DNA from: Glaciecola sp965660625 | GTDB lineage: Bacteria; Pseudomonadota; Gammaproteobacteria; Enterobacterales; Alteromonadaceae | Assembly (NCBI GenBank): GCA_965660625.1 | Contig: CBFIAR010000003.1 | Location: 62,001-126,000, forward strand | DNA: 64,000 bases | Direction: 5' to 3' | Shown: piece by piece, positions 9,208-17,077 of the stretch | How positions within the stretch are numbered: position 1 is the stretch's first letter | How the letters are laid out: each line of letters begins with the position of its first letter | The notes under the pieces: model-generated | Told to the model about the DNA's origin: nothing | The model's input: only the letters and a program-made list of their open reading frames with translations | Database searches by the model: none | Translations under genes and position numbers: made by a program

Positions 9208-9237
9208 AAAAAAGCACAGTTTTTACTGTGCTTTTTT
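9208..9237. terminator. Bidirectional intrinsic terminator after tRNA-Gly
   Basis: A perfect 13-bp inverted repeat with a TTTT loop: AAAAAAGCACAGT at 9208-9220 and ACTGTGCTTTTTT at 9225-9237. The flanking A and T runs let it stop transcription in both directions. Confidence 0.9.
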
Positions 9238-9413
9238 AGTTTTTAAACTTGCCGTTTAATCATTGAACGTTGCATGTTGCTATTGCTGTCTGTTACTTGA
9301 AATCCTCTATGATTTTCGATCATATGCTGACTTTTAAAGACATCGTACCAGTCTTGTTGTATGCTGAATTTACTATCAAAGTAACCATTTAATCTATTGA
9401 TTAGGTAATTATT

Positions 9414-9908
9414 ATGTTCGTAGCAAACCCTCTGAGAACTCTCGCTGATAACGTTCTGAAAAAACCACTCTGGTTACGTTTTAAAATACTCACTTGGGTG
9501 TTTCGCTATAAGGTTAAATTAGTAGGGACCTGCAAGGTAGAGATTATCGACACAGATTTAAAAAGCGTCACGTTTTTTGTGAAGAATCGTAAGAAAGTGC
9601 AAAATCATATTGGTAGTGTGCACGCGGCAACGATGGCATTAATTGCTGAATCAGCGACGGGTTTCGTGGTGGGCGTGAATCTACCCGGAGACAAACTTCC
9701 CCTCATTAAAAGTATGCACCTGAAATATATAAAACGAGCTTACGGAGATATGCAAGCAGTAGCGACTTTGACGAATGAACAAATACATATTTTGAAGAAC
9801 GAGCCAAAAGGCGATTTTGTAGTGGGCGTTAGAGTGACTGATGAAAGCGGAAGCGAACCTGTTATTGCTGAGATGCATTGGGCTTGGGTCGAAAAAGATA
9901 AAAAATAA
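9414..9908 (+). CDS. DUF4442 domain protein (hotdog-fold thioesterase-like)
   Basis: The 164-residue protein matches the DUF4442 branch of the PaaI/YiiD-like hotdog superfamily. It has KVEIIDTDLKSVTFFVKNRKK near residue 42, VHAATMALIAESATGFVVG near 70 (the active-site helix region of hotdog thioesterases) and MHLKYIKRAYGDM near 100. The start ATG at 9414 has an AGG site 8 nt upstream. No operon partner is seen. Acyl-CoA thioesterase activity is plausible but unproven for this family. Confidence 0.7.
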   Translation: MFVANPLRTLADNVLKKPLWLRFKILTWVFRYKVKLVGTCKVEIIDTDLKSVTFFVKNRKKVQNHIGSVHAATMALIAESATGFVVGVNLPGDKLPLIKSMHLKYIKRAYGDMQAVATLTNEQIHILKNEPKGDFVVGVRVTDESGSEPVIAEMHWAWVEKDKK

Positions 9909-10155
9909 TTATCGATAAAGTGAGGTATGTGCAAGAAGTAACATATAAAAGGAGTTAGGGTCGCGTGTTTCTTTGTAAAAAACAGAAACTTAATTATGTT
10001 TATTTTTGGCTTTTCTTCGCTAACTTATTTAAACCTTTTGAGATAATACTAAAATTAGCAGTTGACAAGGCTGCGAGTTAGGATTACTAATGCGGTTTGT
10101 AAGCAAGTCCCATTGTTTTTTGTCTCAATTCGGGGAGCAATTTCTTGTGGTAAAC

Positions 10156-10527
10156 ATGAATAGCGAATCACTGTTAAAACGTATGTTTAGCGATCCTAAA
10201 CATTATCCGTACGGCTTTTCTCGTTCTGGCGACTTTTCTATAGCTGAGAGCCAAGCACTGTCGCAATATGGTTGCTTAATTGCAGCATTAGTGGATGGTC
10301 ATTTAGCACCATCAAACGAAGAAGAAGTCGCTTTCATCGACTCTGCATTAGGTAGAAAGCAACCAGATACCACTGCTGAGCGTGCTTGGTTGAAGTACCA
10401 AAATCGTATTAATCGTCCAAAATACGCCAGCATACATGGTACGAAGAAAGCGTCGAGCGAAAGCCGATTAGATGACGACTTAGTAAATGACGTAGATGAT
10501 GATATAGATATTGATTTAGATGATTAA
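10156..10527 (+). CDS. maoP: Macrodomain Ori organization protein MaoP (DUF413, YifE)
   Basis: MaoP acts with the maoS site to organise the chromosome's Ori macrodomain in E. coli. The DUF413 core is seen from SLLKRMFSDPKHYPYGFSRS through ALSQYGCLIAALVDG to AERAWLKYQNRINRPKY. The protein is about 123 aa from the ATG at 10156. A longer start at 10090 has a better ribosome site (AGGA, 6 nt away) and would add 22 residues not typical of the family, so the start is uncertain. The last 20 residues are strongly acidic (many Asp), an extension beyond E. coli YifE. Confidence 0.8.
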   Translation: MNSESLLKRMFSDPKHYPYGFSRSGDFSIAESQALSQYGCLIAALVDGHLAPSNEEEVAFIDSALGRKQPDTTAERAWLKYQNRINRPKYASIHGTKKASSESRLDDDLVNDVDDDIDIDLDD

Positions 10528-10578
10528 TTAGGTAAACTATCCTATTTACAAGCTATTAACATTGTGTCGTTGGTATTT

Positions 10579-10614
10579 TCATCCTAATTTCTAGGTATAT
10601 TGGGATGAATTTTT
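10579..10614 (+). terminator. Intrinsic terminator after maoP
   Basis: A 10-bp stem (TCATCCTAAT at 10579-10588 with ATTGGGATGA at 10599-10608, one G-U pair), a 10-nt loop, then ATTTTT. It ends maoP and isolates the ilvI promoter. Confidence 0.75.
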
Positions 10615-10713
10615 CACTTTTTGTCTCTTTTGGGTTTTATCTTTGTTTCGGCTACGTTATATTCGAGCCACAACCTAAATTTATAAGATAAAAACACGTA
10701 AGGAGAGAGTCCT

Positions 10714-12429
10714 GTGAAAATGATGTCGGGCGCTGCCATGGTAGTAGAAGCGCTAAAAGATGTTGGTGTAACGCATTTGTTCGGTTATCCGGGCGGTGCG
10801 GTACTTGATATTTATGATGCCTTATATGCCCAAGAAGATATTAAGCACATTCTCGTTCGTCATGAGCAAGCGGCTGCGCATATGGCTGATGGCTATGCGC
10901 GTGCAACAGGCAAAACCGGTGCGGTGCTAGTTACCTCTGGACCGGGTGCTACAAACACTATTACTGGCATTGCCACCGCATTTATGGATTCCATTCCGAT
11001 GGTTGTTTTGTCAGGCCAAGTACCCTCAATGCATATCGGCGAAGATGCCTTCCAAGAATGTGACATGGTTGGCATTTCAAGACCGGTTGTTAAACATAGT
11101 TTTTTGGTTAAAAAAGCAGAAGACATTCCAATGGCCATTGCCAAAGCATTTTATATTGCTAATTCTGGCCGCCCTGGTCCTGTGGTTGTCGATTTACCAA
11201 AAGACATTGTGAATGTACAAGACACCCACCCTTATGTTTTTCCTGATGACATAACAATGCGCTCTTACAATCCAACACTAAAAGGGCATAACAAACAAAT
11301 TAAGAAAGCAGTAAGATCGATGCTGAAGGCACAGCGGCCCGTTTTATATGTTGGTGGCGGTGCTATTGCTGCTGAGGCTGCGCCTTACGTCGCGCAATTG
11401 GCAGAGCTATTACAATCACCCGTTTGCAGCACATTGATGGGGTTAGGGGCGTTCTCCTCAGTACATCCTCAATTCATAGGTATGCTTGGCATGCACGGTA
11501 CACTTGAAGCTAATAAAACAATGCATAATGCGGATTGTATCATTGCTTTGGGGGCGCGCTTTGACGACAGAGTAACGAATAACGTTGATAAATTCTGCCC
11601 GCATGCTGATATTATTCATGTTGATATTGACCCCGCATCTATTTCTAAAATCGTCAATGCGCATATTCCTGTGGTGGGTTCTGTCGATAAAGTATTACTG
11701 CAAATGTTAGAGCTTCTTGCTGACGCTGATTTTACCGATCAAGAAGAAAAATTAGCGGATTGGTGGCAACAGATCAACGAATGGCGTGGCAAAAAATGTT
11801 TGTCCTTCGACCAATCAAGTCAGGTTATTAAGCCACAGAAAGTAATACAATCCTTGTACGAACATACACAGGGTGAAGCATATGTAAGTTCAGATGTTGG
11901 TCAACATCAGATGTTTGCAGCCTTGTACTATCCCTTTGCGAAGCCTCGTCGCTGGATCAATTCTGGTGGACTTGGCACGATGGGGTTTGGTCTTCCTGCA
12001 GCGATGGGTGTTCAGTTTGCTCACCCAGATGCAATATCTGTTGTGGTTACCGGTGATGGCAGTATTCAAATGAATATTCAAGAATTGTCAACGTGTCTAC
12101 AATATGGCCTGCCAATCAAGATTATTTCGCTAAATAACCGTGCGCTGGGTATGGTTCGTCAATGGCAGGACATGATTTATAAGGGGCGACATTCACATTC
12201 TTATATGGATTCCATGCCTAATTTTGTTGCGTTGGCTGAAGCCTATGGCCATACCGGAATTAAAGTCGACACTCTTGATGAATTAGATGACGCAATGGCG
12301 CGCTGCTTCGCAACACCCGGCCTTGTTTTTATGGATATAATGGTCGATCAAAACGAACACGTTTATCCTATGCAGATAAAGTATGGTGCTATGGACGACA
12401 TGCGCTTAAGTAAAACGGAGCGTACATAA
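10714..12429 (+). CDS. ilvI: Acetolactate synthase III large subunit
   Basis: The catalytic ThDP enzyme of valine, leucine and isoleucine synthesis. It condenses two pyruvates, or pyruvate with 2-oxobutyrate. The 571 residues show GYPGGAVLDIYDAL near 23, the catalytic Glu in VRHEQAAAHMADGYAR near 50, GPGATNTITG near 80, FAD-side SNP/GMLGMHG near 255, and the ThDP motif GDGSIQMNIQELST near 449 followed by NNRALGMVRQWQ. The start is GTG at 10714 (AAGGAG 8 nt upstream), in register with the E. coli IlvI start. Its TAA overlaps the ilvH ATG by one base, so the subunits are translationally coupled. No leader-peptide attenuator is obvious upstream. Confidence 0.96.
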   Translation: MKMMSGAAMVVEALKDVGVTHLFGYPGGAVLDIYDALYAQEDIKHILVRHEQAAAHMADGYARATGKTGAVLVTSGPGATNTITGIATAFMDSIPMVVLSGQVPSMHIGEDAFQECDMVGISRPVVKHSFLVKKAEDIPMAIAKAFYIANSGRPGPVVVDLPKDIVNVQDTHPYVFPDDITMRSYNPTLKGHNKQIKKAVRSMLKAQRPVLYVGGGAIAAEAAPYVAQLAELLQSPVCSTLMGLGAFSSVHPQFIGMLGMHGTLEANKTMHNADCIIALGARFDDRVTNNVDKFCPHADIIHVDIDPASISKIVNAHIPVVGSVDKVLLQMLELLADADFTDQEEKLADWWQQINEWRGKKCLSFDQSSQVIKPQKVIQSLYEHTQGEAYVSSDVGQHQMFAALYYPFAKPRRWINSGGLGTMGFGLPAAMGVQFAHPDAISVVVTGDGSIQMNIQELSTCLQYGLPIKIISLNNRALGMVRQWQDMIYKGRHSHSYMDSMPNFVALAEAYGHTGIKVDTLDELDDAMARCFATPGLVFMDIMVDQNEHVYPMQIKYGAMDDMRLSKTERT

Positions 12430-12926
12430 TGAGAAGAATTATTTCAGTATTGATGGAAAACGCACCAGGTGCATTATCTCGAATTGTAGGTGTATTTTCA
12501 CAGCGTGGTTTTAACGTTGATTCATTGTGCGTGGCGCCAACTGACGATGAAAGTTTATCTCGCTTAACTATTGTCACACAGGGTGATGACAAAGTGATTG
12601 AACAAATAACGAAGCAGGTAAATAAGCTGATTGATGTGCTAAAGGTAGCCGTGCTATCAGAAGGTCCGCACATTGAACGCGAGCTAATGCTAATTAAGGT
12701 GGGAACAAGAACAGAATTGGCGCGAGCTGAAGTGAAGCGAAACGTCGATATTTTCAGAGCGCGTATCCTCGATGTGAATGCAAATAATTACACGATAGAG
12801 ATAACCGGTACTAGTGAAAAACTGTGTGCTTTCGAAGATGTTATGTCTCAATGTGCGGATATCATTGAGTCTGCTCGCACCGGTGTCTGCGGGCTTGCTA
12901 GAGGGGAAAAAGCGCTTCGTCCATAA
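12429..12926 (+). CDS. ilvH: Acetolactate synthase III regulatory subunit
   Basis: The small subunit that activates IlvI and confers valine feedback inhibition. The 165 residues contain the N-terminal ACT domain (RRIISVLMENAPGALSRIVG, then FSQRGFNVDSLCVAPT), whose loop binds valine, and a C-terminal ACT-like half. The start overlaps the ilvI stop. Confidence 0.96.
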   Translation: MRRIISVLMENAPGALSRIVGVFSQRGFNVDSLCVAPTDDESLSRLTIVTQGDDKVIEQITKQVNKLIDVLKVAVLSEGPHIERELMLIKVGTRTELARAEVKRNVDIFRARILDVNANNYTIEITGTSEKLCAFEDVMSQCADIIESARTGVCGLARGEKALRP

Positions 12927-12949
12927 TGCGTTGAGTGAAATTATGAATT

Positions 12950-13018
12950 ACACCATTGTTAATAATTGTTCAAATAGTTAGCAATATTAGCGAATAAAAA
13001 TTTGCAATGGTGTTTTTT
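12950..13018 (+). terminator. Probable ilvIH terminator with a long loop
   Basis: ACACCATTG (12950-12958) pairs perfectly with CAATGGTGT (13004-13012 region), followed by six Ts. The loop is about 46 nt, unusually long, so efficiency is uncertain. The right arm lies inside the csp promoter spacer. Confidence 0.5.
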
Positions 13019-13028
13019 GTGCTACACT
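13001..13028 (+). promoter_or_regulatory. Promoter of the cold-shock gene
   Basis: TTTGCA (13001-13006), a 16-nt spacer and TACACT (13023-13028). Transcription would begin near 13035, giving a 5' leader of about 180 nt. Long leaders of this kind act as RNA thermosensors in cspA-family mRNAs. Confidence 0.5.
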
Positions 13029-13217
13029 AACAACGTTTCTGAAAAGATATTGTTATTTAGTTTGTTACTGTAAGTGCTATAAACCTCTTTGTTCACCCGC
13101 GTGACCTTTAGTTAGACGTTTTTCCATTTGTAAGTAAAATCTCAGTAAGTCATCTTGCCAGGAATTCGAAATGCGCAGCGATTTGCGCGGTTAAATTTAT
13201 ATATATTTGAGGTTTAC

Positions 13218-13427
13218 ATGTCTAAAGTTACAGGCACAGTTAAGTGGTTCAATGCCGATAAAGGCTATGGTTTTCTTACACAGGACAATGGCGGCAAAGA
13301 CGTTTTTGTTCATTTTAGAGCAATCGTTGCTGAAGGCTATAAAACTCTTCCAGAAGGCCAAAAAGTGTCTTTCGAAGTAGAAGAAGGCCAAAAAGGTTTG
13401 CAAGCTGCAAACGTTGAAACAATCTAA
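13218..13427 (+). CDS. Cold-shock-domain protein (CspA family)
   Basis: A 69-residue single-stranded nucleic-acid chaperone. RNP1 is KGYGFLTQ near residue 16 and RNP2 is VFVHFRAI near 29. In most CspA relatives the last reads FVHFSAI, so the Ser-to-Arg change is a small oddity. The ATG at 13218 has GAGG 5 nt upstream. An in-frame start 63 nt upstream is not needed and would add an unusual extension. It is monocistronic with a long leader. Confidence 0.93.
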   Translation: MSKVTGTVKWFNADKGYGFLTQDNGGKDVFVHFRAIVAEGYKTLPEGQKVSFEVEEGQKGLQAANVETI

Positions 13428-13436
13428 GTTTCTTAT

Positions 13437-13460
13437 GAGGTGGTGCGTCAGCATCGCCTC
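13437..13460 (+). terminator. Hairpin after the cold-shock gene
   Basis: A 10-bp stem (GAGGTGGTGC with GCATCGCCTC, two G-U pairs) and a GTCA loop, 10 nt after the stop codon. No clear T-tract follows, so it may mainly protect the mRNA 3' end. Confidence 0.5.
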
Positions 13461-13619
13461 GTTATCTCCCCTTTCGATAGTCTACGTAAAATAATATCCC
13501 CAAAAAAATCAAAATAATTCTTAAACAAAAATAGAGTGCGATAGATGTCGGGCAATCGTCACGACTTTAACTTCGTGGCTAGATTAATGGCATATCTTCA
13601 AGCGGAAAAAATGGCTCAA

Positions 13620-13976
13620 TTAAAGTCTATCTATTTTAAGGAACACAATGCTGTTGATGATAACGGCAACGCTGATCGCCAGAAAACTAGCGCCAATTAA
13701 TTCCAGCTTTGACCAGTAGATGTCGAGTTGGTACACAAATCCACCCAATCCACAACACACATTACTAAGAGTAAATTGTTCGACGGTTAACGCAGGCTTT
13801 ATAATAGGAAGGCTGCAAGTAATAAAAAACAGCAAAAATACGATAGGTGCTAGCGCATAAAAAATATGAAGCGTCTCCACTTGTTGTCGAAACGCGGTTG
13901 AAGCGACGGTTAGTATCAGAAAAAAAAACGCGAGCCAACGGTAAGTTCGTTGTTTAACTGGGTTTTCTTTATTCAT
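13620..13976 (-). CDS. Small membrane protein of unknown function, possible immunity/partner protein
   Basis: A 118-residue protein not recognised as any family. It has a charged N-terminus (MNKENPVKQRTYR), then hydrophobic segments at about residues 14-28, 38-59 and 93-113, with a weaker one near 68-85 containing a CC pair. A strong ribosome site (AAGGA, 7 nt before the ATG) shows it is a real gene. It lies 133 nt downstream of, and on the same strand as, a double-glycine leader peptide gene. Small multi-helix membrane proteins next to such peptides are commonly immunity proteins; here that is inference from position only. Confidence 0.65.
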   Translation of the reverse strand: MNKENPVKQRTYRWLAFFFLILTVASTAFRQQVETLHIFYALAPIVFLLFFITCSLPIIKPALTVEQFTLSNVCCGLGGFVYQLDIYWSKLELIGASFLAISVAVIINSIVFLKIDRL

Positions 13977-14013
13977 ATCAATGTCCTTATTTTTACTAAA
14001 TTGCCAAGATAAA

Positions 14014-14055
14014 AAGAGAGCCTATGCTCAATGTTTCACAAAACATAACTCTCTT
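14014..14055 (-). other. Intercistronic hairpin between the leader peptide gene and the membrane protein gene
   Basis: Two nested inverted repeats: AAGAGAG (14014-14020) with CTCTCTT (14049-14055), enclosing ATGTTT (14031-14036) with AAACAT (14041-14046). It lies between two co-oriented genes. It could be a processing or partial termination site that sets the peptide-to-partner ratio. No T-tract is present. Confidence 0.4.
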
Positions 14056-14109
14056 GCTTTCGGTTTTACACTTCAATAATGTATTTGATGAAGTGATAGA
14101 TGAGCTACA

Positions 14110-14277
14110 CTACAGACGATTGTAGGGTAGAAATCTATTCTCGTTTTGATACATATCGTGAACATTTGAAGCTGCGTGCAGCGTTGAATCCAAAAGTTTT
14201 GGGCCGAAGTAGCCAACTAAAAAGCGAAATACTCCACCGGATACTTGTTCTGTTTCTGCTAAAGTTAAGTTTTTCAT
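14110..14277 (-). CDS. Double-glycine leader peptide (putative microcin/bacteriocin-like precursor)
   Basis: A 55-codon minus-strand frame that begins MKNLTLAETEQVSGG, a 15-residue leader of exactly the class II microcin (MccV) type: L at -12, T at -11, L at -10, E at -8, V at -4, S at -3, GG at -2/-1. Cleavage after GG would free a 40-residue core starting VFRFLVGYFGPKLL and ending RFLPYNRL, with an amphipathic front and no cysteine. An AAGGA site lies 10 nt upstream, and a weak promoter (TTGTAA/TATTAA, 18-nt spacer) sits just before it. Such leaders are cut and exported by C39-peptidase ABC transporters, none of which is in this window. The core is shorter than known class II microcins (about 60-90 aa), so toxin, signal or RiPP precursor are all possible. 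Confidence 0.65.
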   Translation of the reverse strand: MKNLTLAETEQVSGGVFRFLVGYFGPKLLDSTLHAASNVHDMYQNENRFLPYNRL

Positions 14278-14531
14278 GTTTAATTTATCCTTAAATTATT
14301 CATTTAATATGGAAGATCAGTGCATTGTTACAATAAGCCTAGTCAAACTGCACCGCCCTTTTTTAGTGCATGCAATACGAGCTTGCATTAAGTCGATTCA
14401 GTTTTATATATCGAAATCGAAATTAATAGCAGTATGCTAGCAATGCATCTAATGGCGCAACTAAATGGTTACGCCACCAGCCATCAAAATAACAGCGATA
14501 TTGATTTTTAACATCTGATCTGAAAACTAGT

Positions 14532-15821
14532 TTATGCCTGGCTTGCAGCTAGAGCTTGTTCGATATCGGCTATGATGTCATCAATATGTTCGATCCCAAC
14601 CGAAATTCTAACCATTTCTTGAGATACCCCAACATTTGCGAGTTCCTCTGGATTCAGTTGGCGATGTGTAGTGCTAGCCGGGTGACAAGCCAGAGATTTA
14701 GCATCACCAATGTTCACCAAACGGAGGATCAATTGGAGTGCGTCAATAAACTTTGACCCCGCCTCAATACCTGTATTTTTACCTTTTTTTAGACCAAAAC
14801 TAATAATGCCAGCTGCTTTTCCTCCACAAATACGCTGACATGTTTCGTAATATTTACTGCTTGGTAAAGCTGCATAGTTTACCCAACTTACGGCGCTGTG
14901 TGATTCTAAATAATGCGCTACTTTCAGCGCGTTTTCACAATGTCTTTCCATGCGTAACGACAAAGTTTCTAGCCCCTGCATAATTTGAAATGCGCTTTGC
15001 GCTGAAAGTGTAGCGCCTGTATTTCGTAGTGGAACAACGCGACATCTTCCAATATAGGCTGCTGGACCGAGCGCGTCAGTATATACTACGCCATGATAAG
15101 AGGGATCTGGTTTAGTTAGCATGGAAAAGCGCTCAGCATGCGCTGACCAATCAAATTTTCCTGAGTCAACAACAATACCGCCAATAGTCGTACCATGACC
15201 GCCAATATATTTAGTCAGTGAGTGAATAACGATATCTGCACCTAAGTCAAAAGCGCGACACAGAATAGGCGTGGCAACAGTATTATCAACGATAAGGGGA
15301 ACGCCTGCAGCGTGAGCAATTTCAGCCCATCGTTGTATATCTATAACGTTGCCAGCAGGATTACCAATCGATTCACAGAATAAGGCTTTCGTGTTTTCGT
15401 CGATTAATGAGGCAAGTCTTGCGTAATCATCGCCTTCTGCAAAACGCGTTTCGATTCCTTGACGTGGAAAAGTATGCGCAAATAAATTATAAGTGCCGCC
15501 ATAAAGCTGACTGCAGCTAACAATATTTGAACCAACTTCGGCGATGGTTTCAATTGCATATCGAATTGCTGCCATTCCCGATGCAACTGCAAGAGCACCA
15601 ACACCACCTTCAAGTTCGGTAATACGCTGCTCTAAAACGGCATTAGTTGGATTCATTATTCGGCTATAAATATTACCAGGTACCGCTAAGTTAAATAGAT
15701 CTGCACCATGTTGAGTATCATCAAAAGTAAAAGAAGTTGTTTGATAAATCGGTACAGCCGCAGCTTTGGTTGTCGGCTCACTTGTGTAGCCGGCGTGTAA
15801 TGCGATAGTTTCTGGTTTCAT
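14532..15821 (-). CDS. metY: O-acetylhomoserine aminocarboxypropyltransferase (sulfhydrylase)
   Basis: A PLP enzyme making homocysteine or methionine from O-acetylhomoserine and sulfide or methanethiol. The product is 429 aa from the ATG at 15821. A GTG four codons upstream is really the GTGGAG ribosome site. Cys/Met PLP-family landmarks: YQTTSFTFDD near 26, YSRIMNPTNAVLEQR near 53, SGMAAIRYAIET near 83, the PLP lysine in HSLTKYIGGHGTTIGG near 206, and SLACHPASTTHRQL near 378. The roughly 430-aa length with this C-terminus distinguishes MetY from MetB/MetC (about 385 aa). Monocistronic. Confidence 0.92.
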   Translation of the reverse strand: MKPETIALHAGYTSEPTTKAAAVPIYQTTSFTFDDTQHGADLFNLAVPGNIYSRIMNPTNAVLEQRITELEGGVGALAVASGMAAIRYAIETIAEVGSNIVSCSQLYGGTYNLFAHTFPRQGIETRFAEGDDYARLASLIDENTKALFCESIGNPAGNVIDIQRWAEIAHAAGVPLIVDNTVATPILCRAFDLGADIVIHSLTKYIGGHGTTIGGIVVDSGKFDWSAHAERFSMLTKPDPSYHGVVYTDALGPAAYIGRCRVVPLRNTGATLSAQSAFQIMQGLETLSLRMERHCENALKVAHYLESHSAVSWVNYAALPSSKYYETCQRICGGKAAGIISFGLKKGKNTGIEAGSKFIDALQLILRLVNIGDAKSLACHPASTTHRQLNPEELANVGVSQEMVRISVGIEHIDDIIADIEQALAASQA

Positions 15822-16017
15822 ATTGTTCTCCACGATATTGAGTGAGTCTTTTTTTAATTGAATTTATGTTACACCAAGCGTTTGCTTCATACTGCTATGA
15901 ATTGCTCGCATTATGAATACCTAAGGACAGATTAAAACCATCTATATAATAACTTTTTATCGTAGTGTTTTAAGGGATAGTTACATTAACAACACAGATT
16001 CACACACAGGCAGTGTA

Positions 16018-16206
16018 ATGAATTCAGTTATAACCGATTTAGTAAAACCACAATTGCCGCCATTTCTAGAAGCACTGGCATGTAACAAATAAAGAAATGG
16101 ACATGAAATTGATGGCAAGAAAGCCACTCAGTGTCAGAAATTGTTCATAACTAAGCCCCCCATTGCCAGATATTTAGCTGCAATGCCAGAAGCACCAGAA
16201 GACTGA
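16018..16206 (+). pseudogene. Decayed short ORF upstream of the two-component remnant
   Basis: A frame opens with MNSVITDLVKPQLPPFLEAL, hits TAA after 24 codons, then continues in the same frame with protein-like sequence (GKKATQCQKLF, ARYLAAMPEAPED) to TGA at 16204-16206. The family is not recognised. It is likely the broken first gene of the inactivated operon that follows. Confidence 0.4.
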
Positions 16207-16277
16207 GGGGTAGACGCAGATTGATCATATGTTGATTTCTTTAGCTTATAGATTACATTCTGTTATTACTACATCTG

Positions 16278-16777
16278 ATGCCACCTGACGGCTCAGGATT
16301 GAATTTTCTGCAAAAATTACGAAAAACAAGCTCCTTCTTACCGGTCACTATTATGACAGCGAAAAACCAAATAGCTGATCGTATTAGCGGGCTAAATGCC
16401 GGCGCCGATGATTATTTGGTTAAGCCCTTTGATCTCGATGAAATGACTGCACGCGTAGCTGCGGTGGCAAGACGCTATAGCGGTAACCCAAATATCATAT
16501 TGGGGGAGCTACGTGTGAATCTAGCTGATAAAAAAACGTCTGCCTTAAAGATCAAGCAATCGAGCTAACATCGCGTGAGTGAGCTATATTTGAAACCCTT
16601 ATACAAAAACCGCGAGAATTACTGACTTGTGCACGTTTAGATGATGCTCTTTACGCCTTTGGCGCTGAAATTGAAAGTAACACGATAGAGGTGTATCTCA
16701 GCCGCTTGCGAAAAAAATTAGGCAAAGGATGCATTGAAACAATCAGAGGAATGGGATACCGGATGCCACAAAAATGA
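16278..16777 (+). pseudogene. Response regulator remnant (OmpR/QseB type)
   Basis: The receiver domain survives from PPDGSGLNFLQKLRK through TIMTAKNQIADRISGLNAGADDYLVKPFDLDEM. Its N-terminal part, including the usual first acidic pocket, is missing. A frameshift near 16545-16550 separates it from the DNA-binding part. That part also has an in-frame TGA at 16580-16582, where OmpR-type proteins usually have a Trp codon. The winged helix then reads clearly (TIEVYLSRLRKKLG, TIRGMGYRMPQK) to the TGA at 16775-16777. At least three lesions make it a pseudogene. Confidence 0.85.
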
Positions 16778-17010
16778 GACCAATAAGCTTACAAAAACAG
16801 TTTGTTTTGCACCTTCTAATAGTGTCGCTTGCTTATGAGTGCTAGGATTAGTGATTGCAACAATGCAGTTAAACAAAGAACTTAACAACATCTTTGATAT
16901 TGCCTTGCAAGAAATCGCAGAGCGAATCTTCTTTTTGAGACTGATTCTGTTGGGACATTTGCTAATCCACTTGAAATCAATATGAAGGCTTCGTTTATGC
17001 TATAGATCAA
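16774..17010 (+). pseudogene. Sensor histidine kinase remnant
   Basis: Starts MRPISLQKQFVLHLLIVSLA, with ATG overlapping the response-regulator TGA, the usual QseBC arrangement. A frameshift after about 22 codons is followed, in another frame, by VLGLVIATMQLNKELNNIFD and ALQEIAERIF, the expected periplasmic sensor start. The frame is lost near 17010, and the whole HAMP, dimerisation and ATPase part is gone, evidently deleted up to the cytochrome gene. Confidence 0.75.
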
Positions 17011-17077
17011 TACGTCAGACACTGAGCCCGCTTAAACTAACAAAATTATGTATTTTCTAATGACAATGAGGTGCTAA

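Noticed and set aside
14100..14294. 64-aa plus-strand frame
   Set aside because: It is the antisense shadow of the double-glycine peptide gene, with no ribosome site and no protein features.
14461..14514. 17-codon minus-strand frame reading MLKINIAVILMAGGVTI
   Set aside because: It contains GG, but lacks the L-x-L...V-x-GG leader pattern, leaves only three residues after GG and has no ribosome site.
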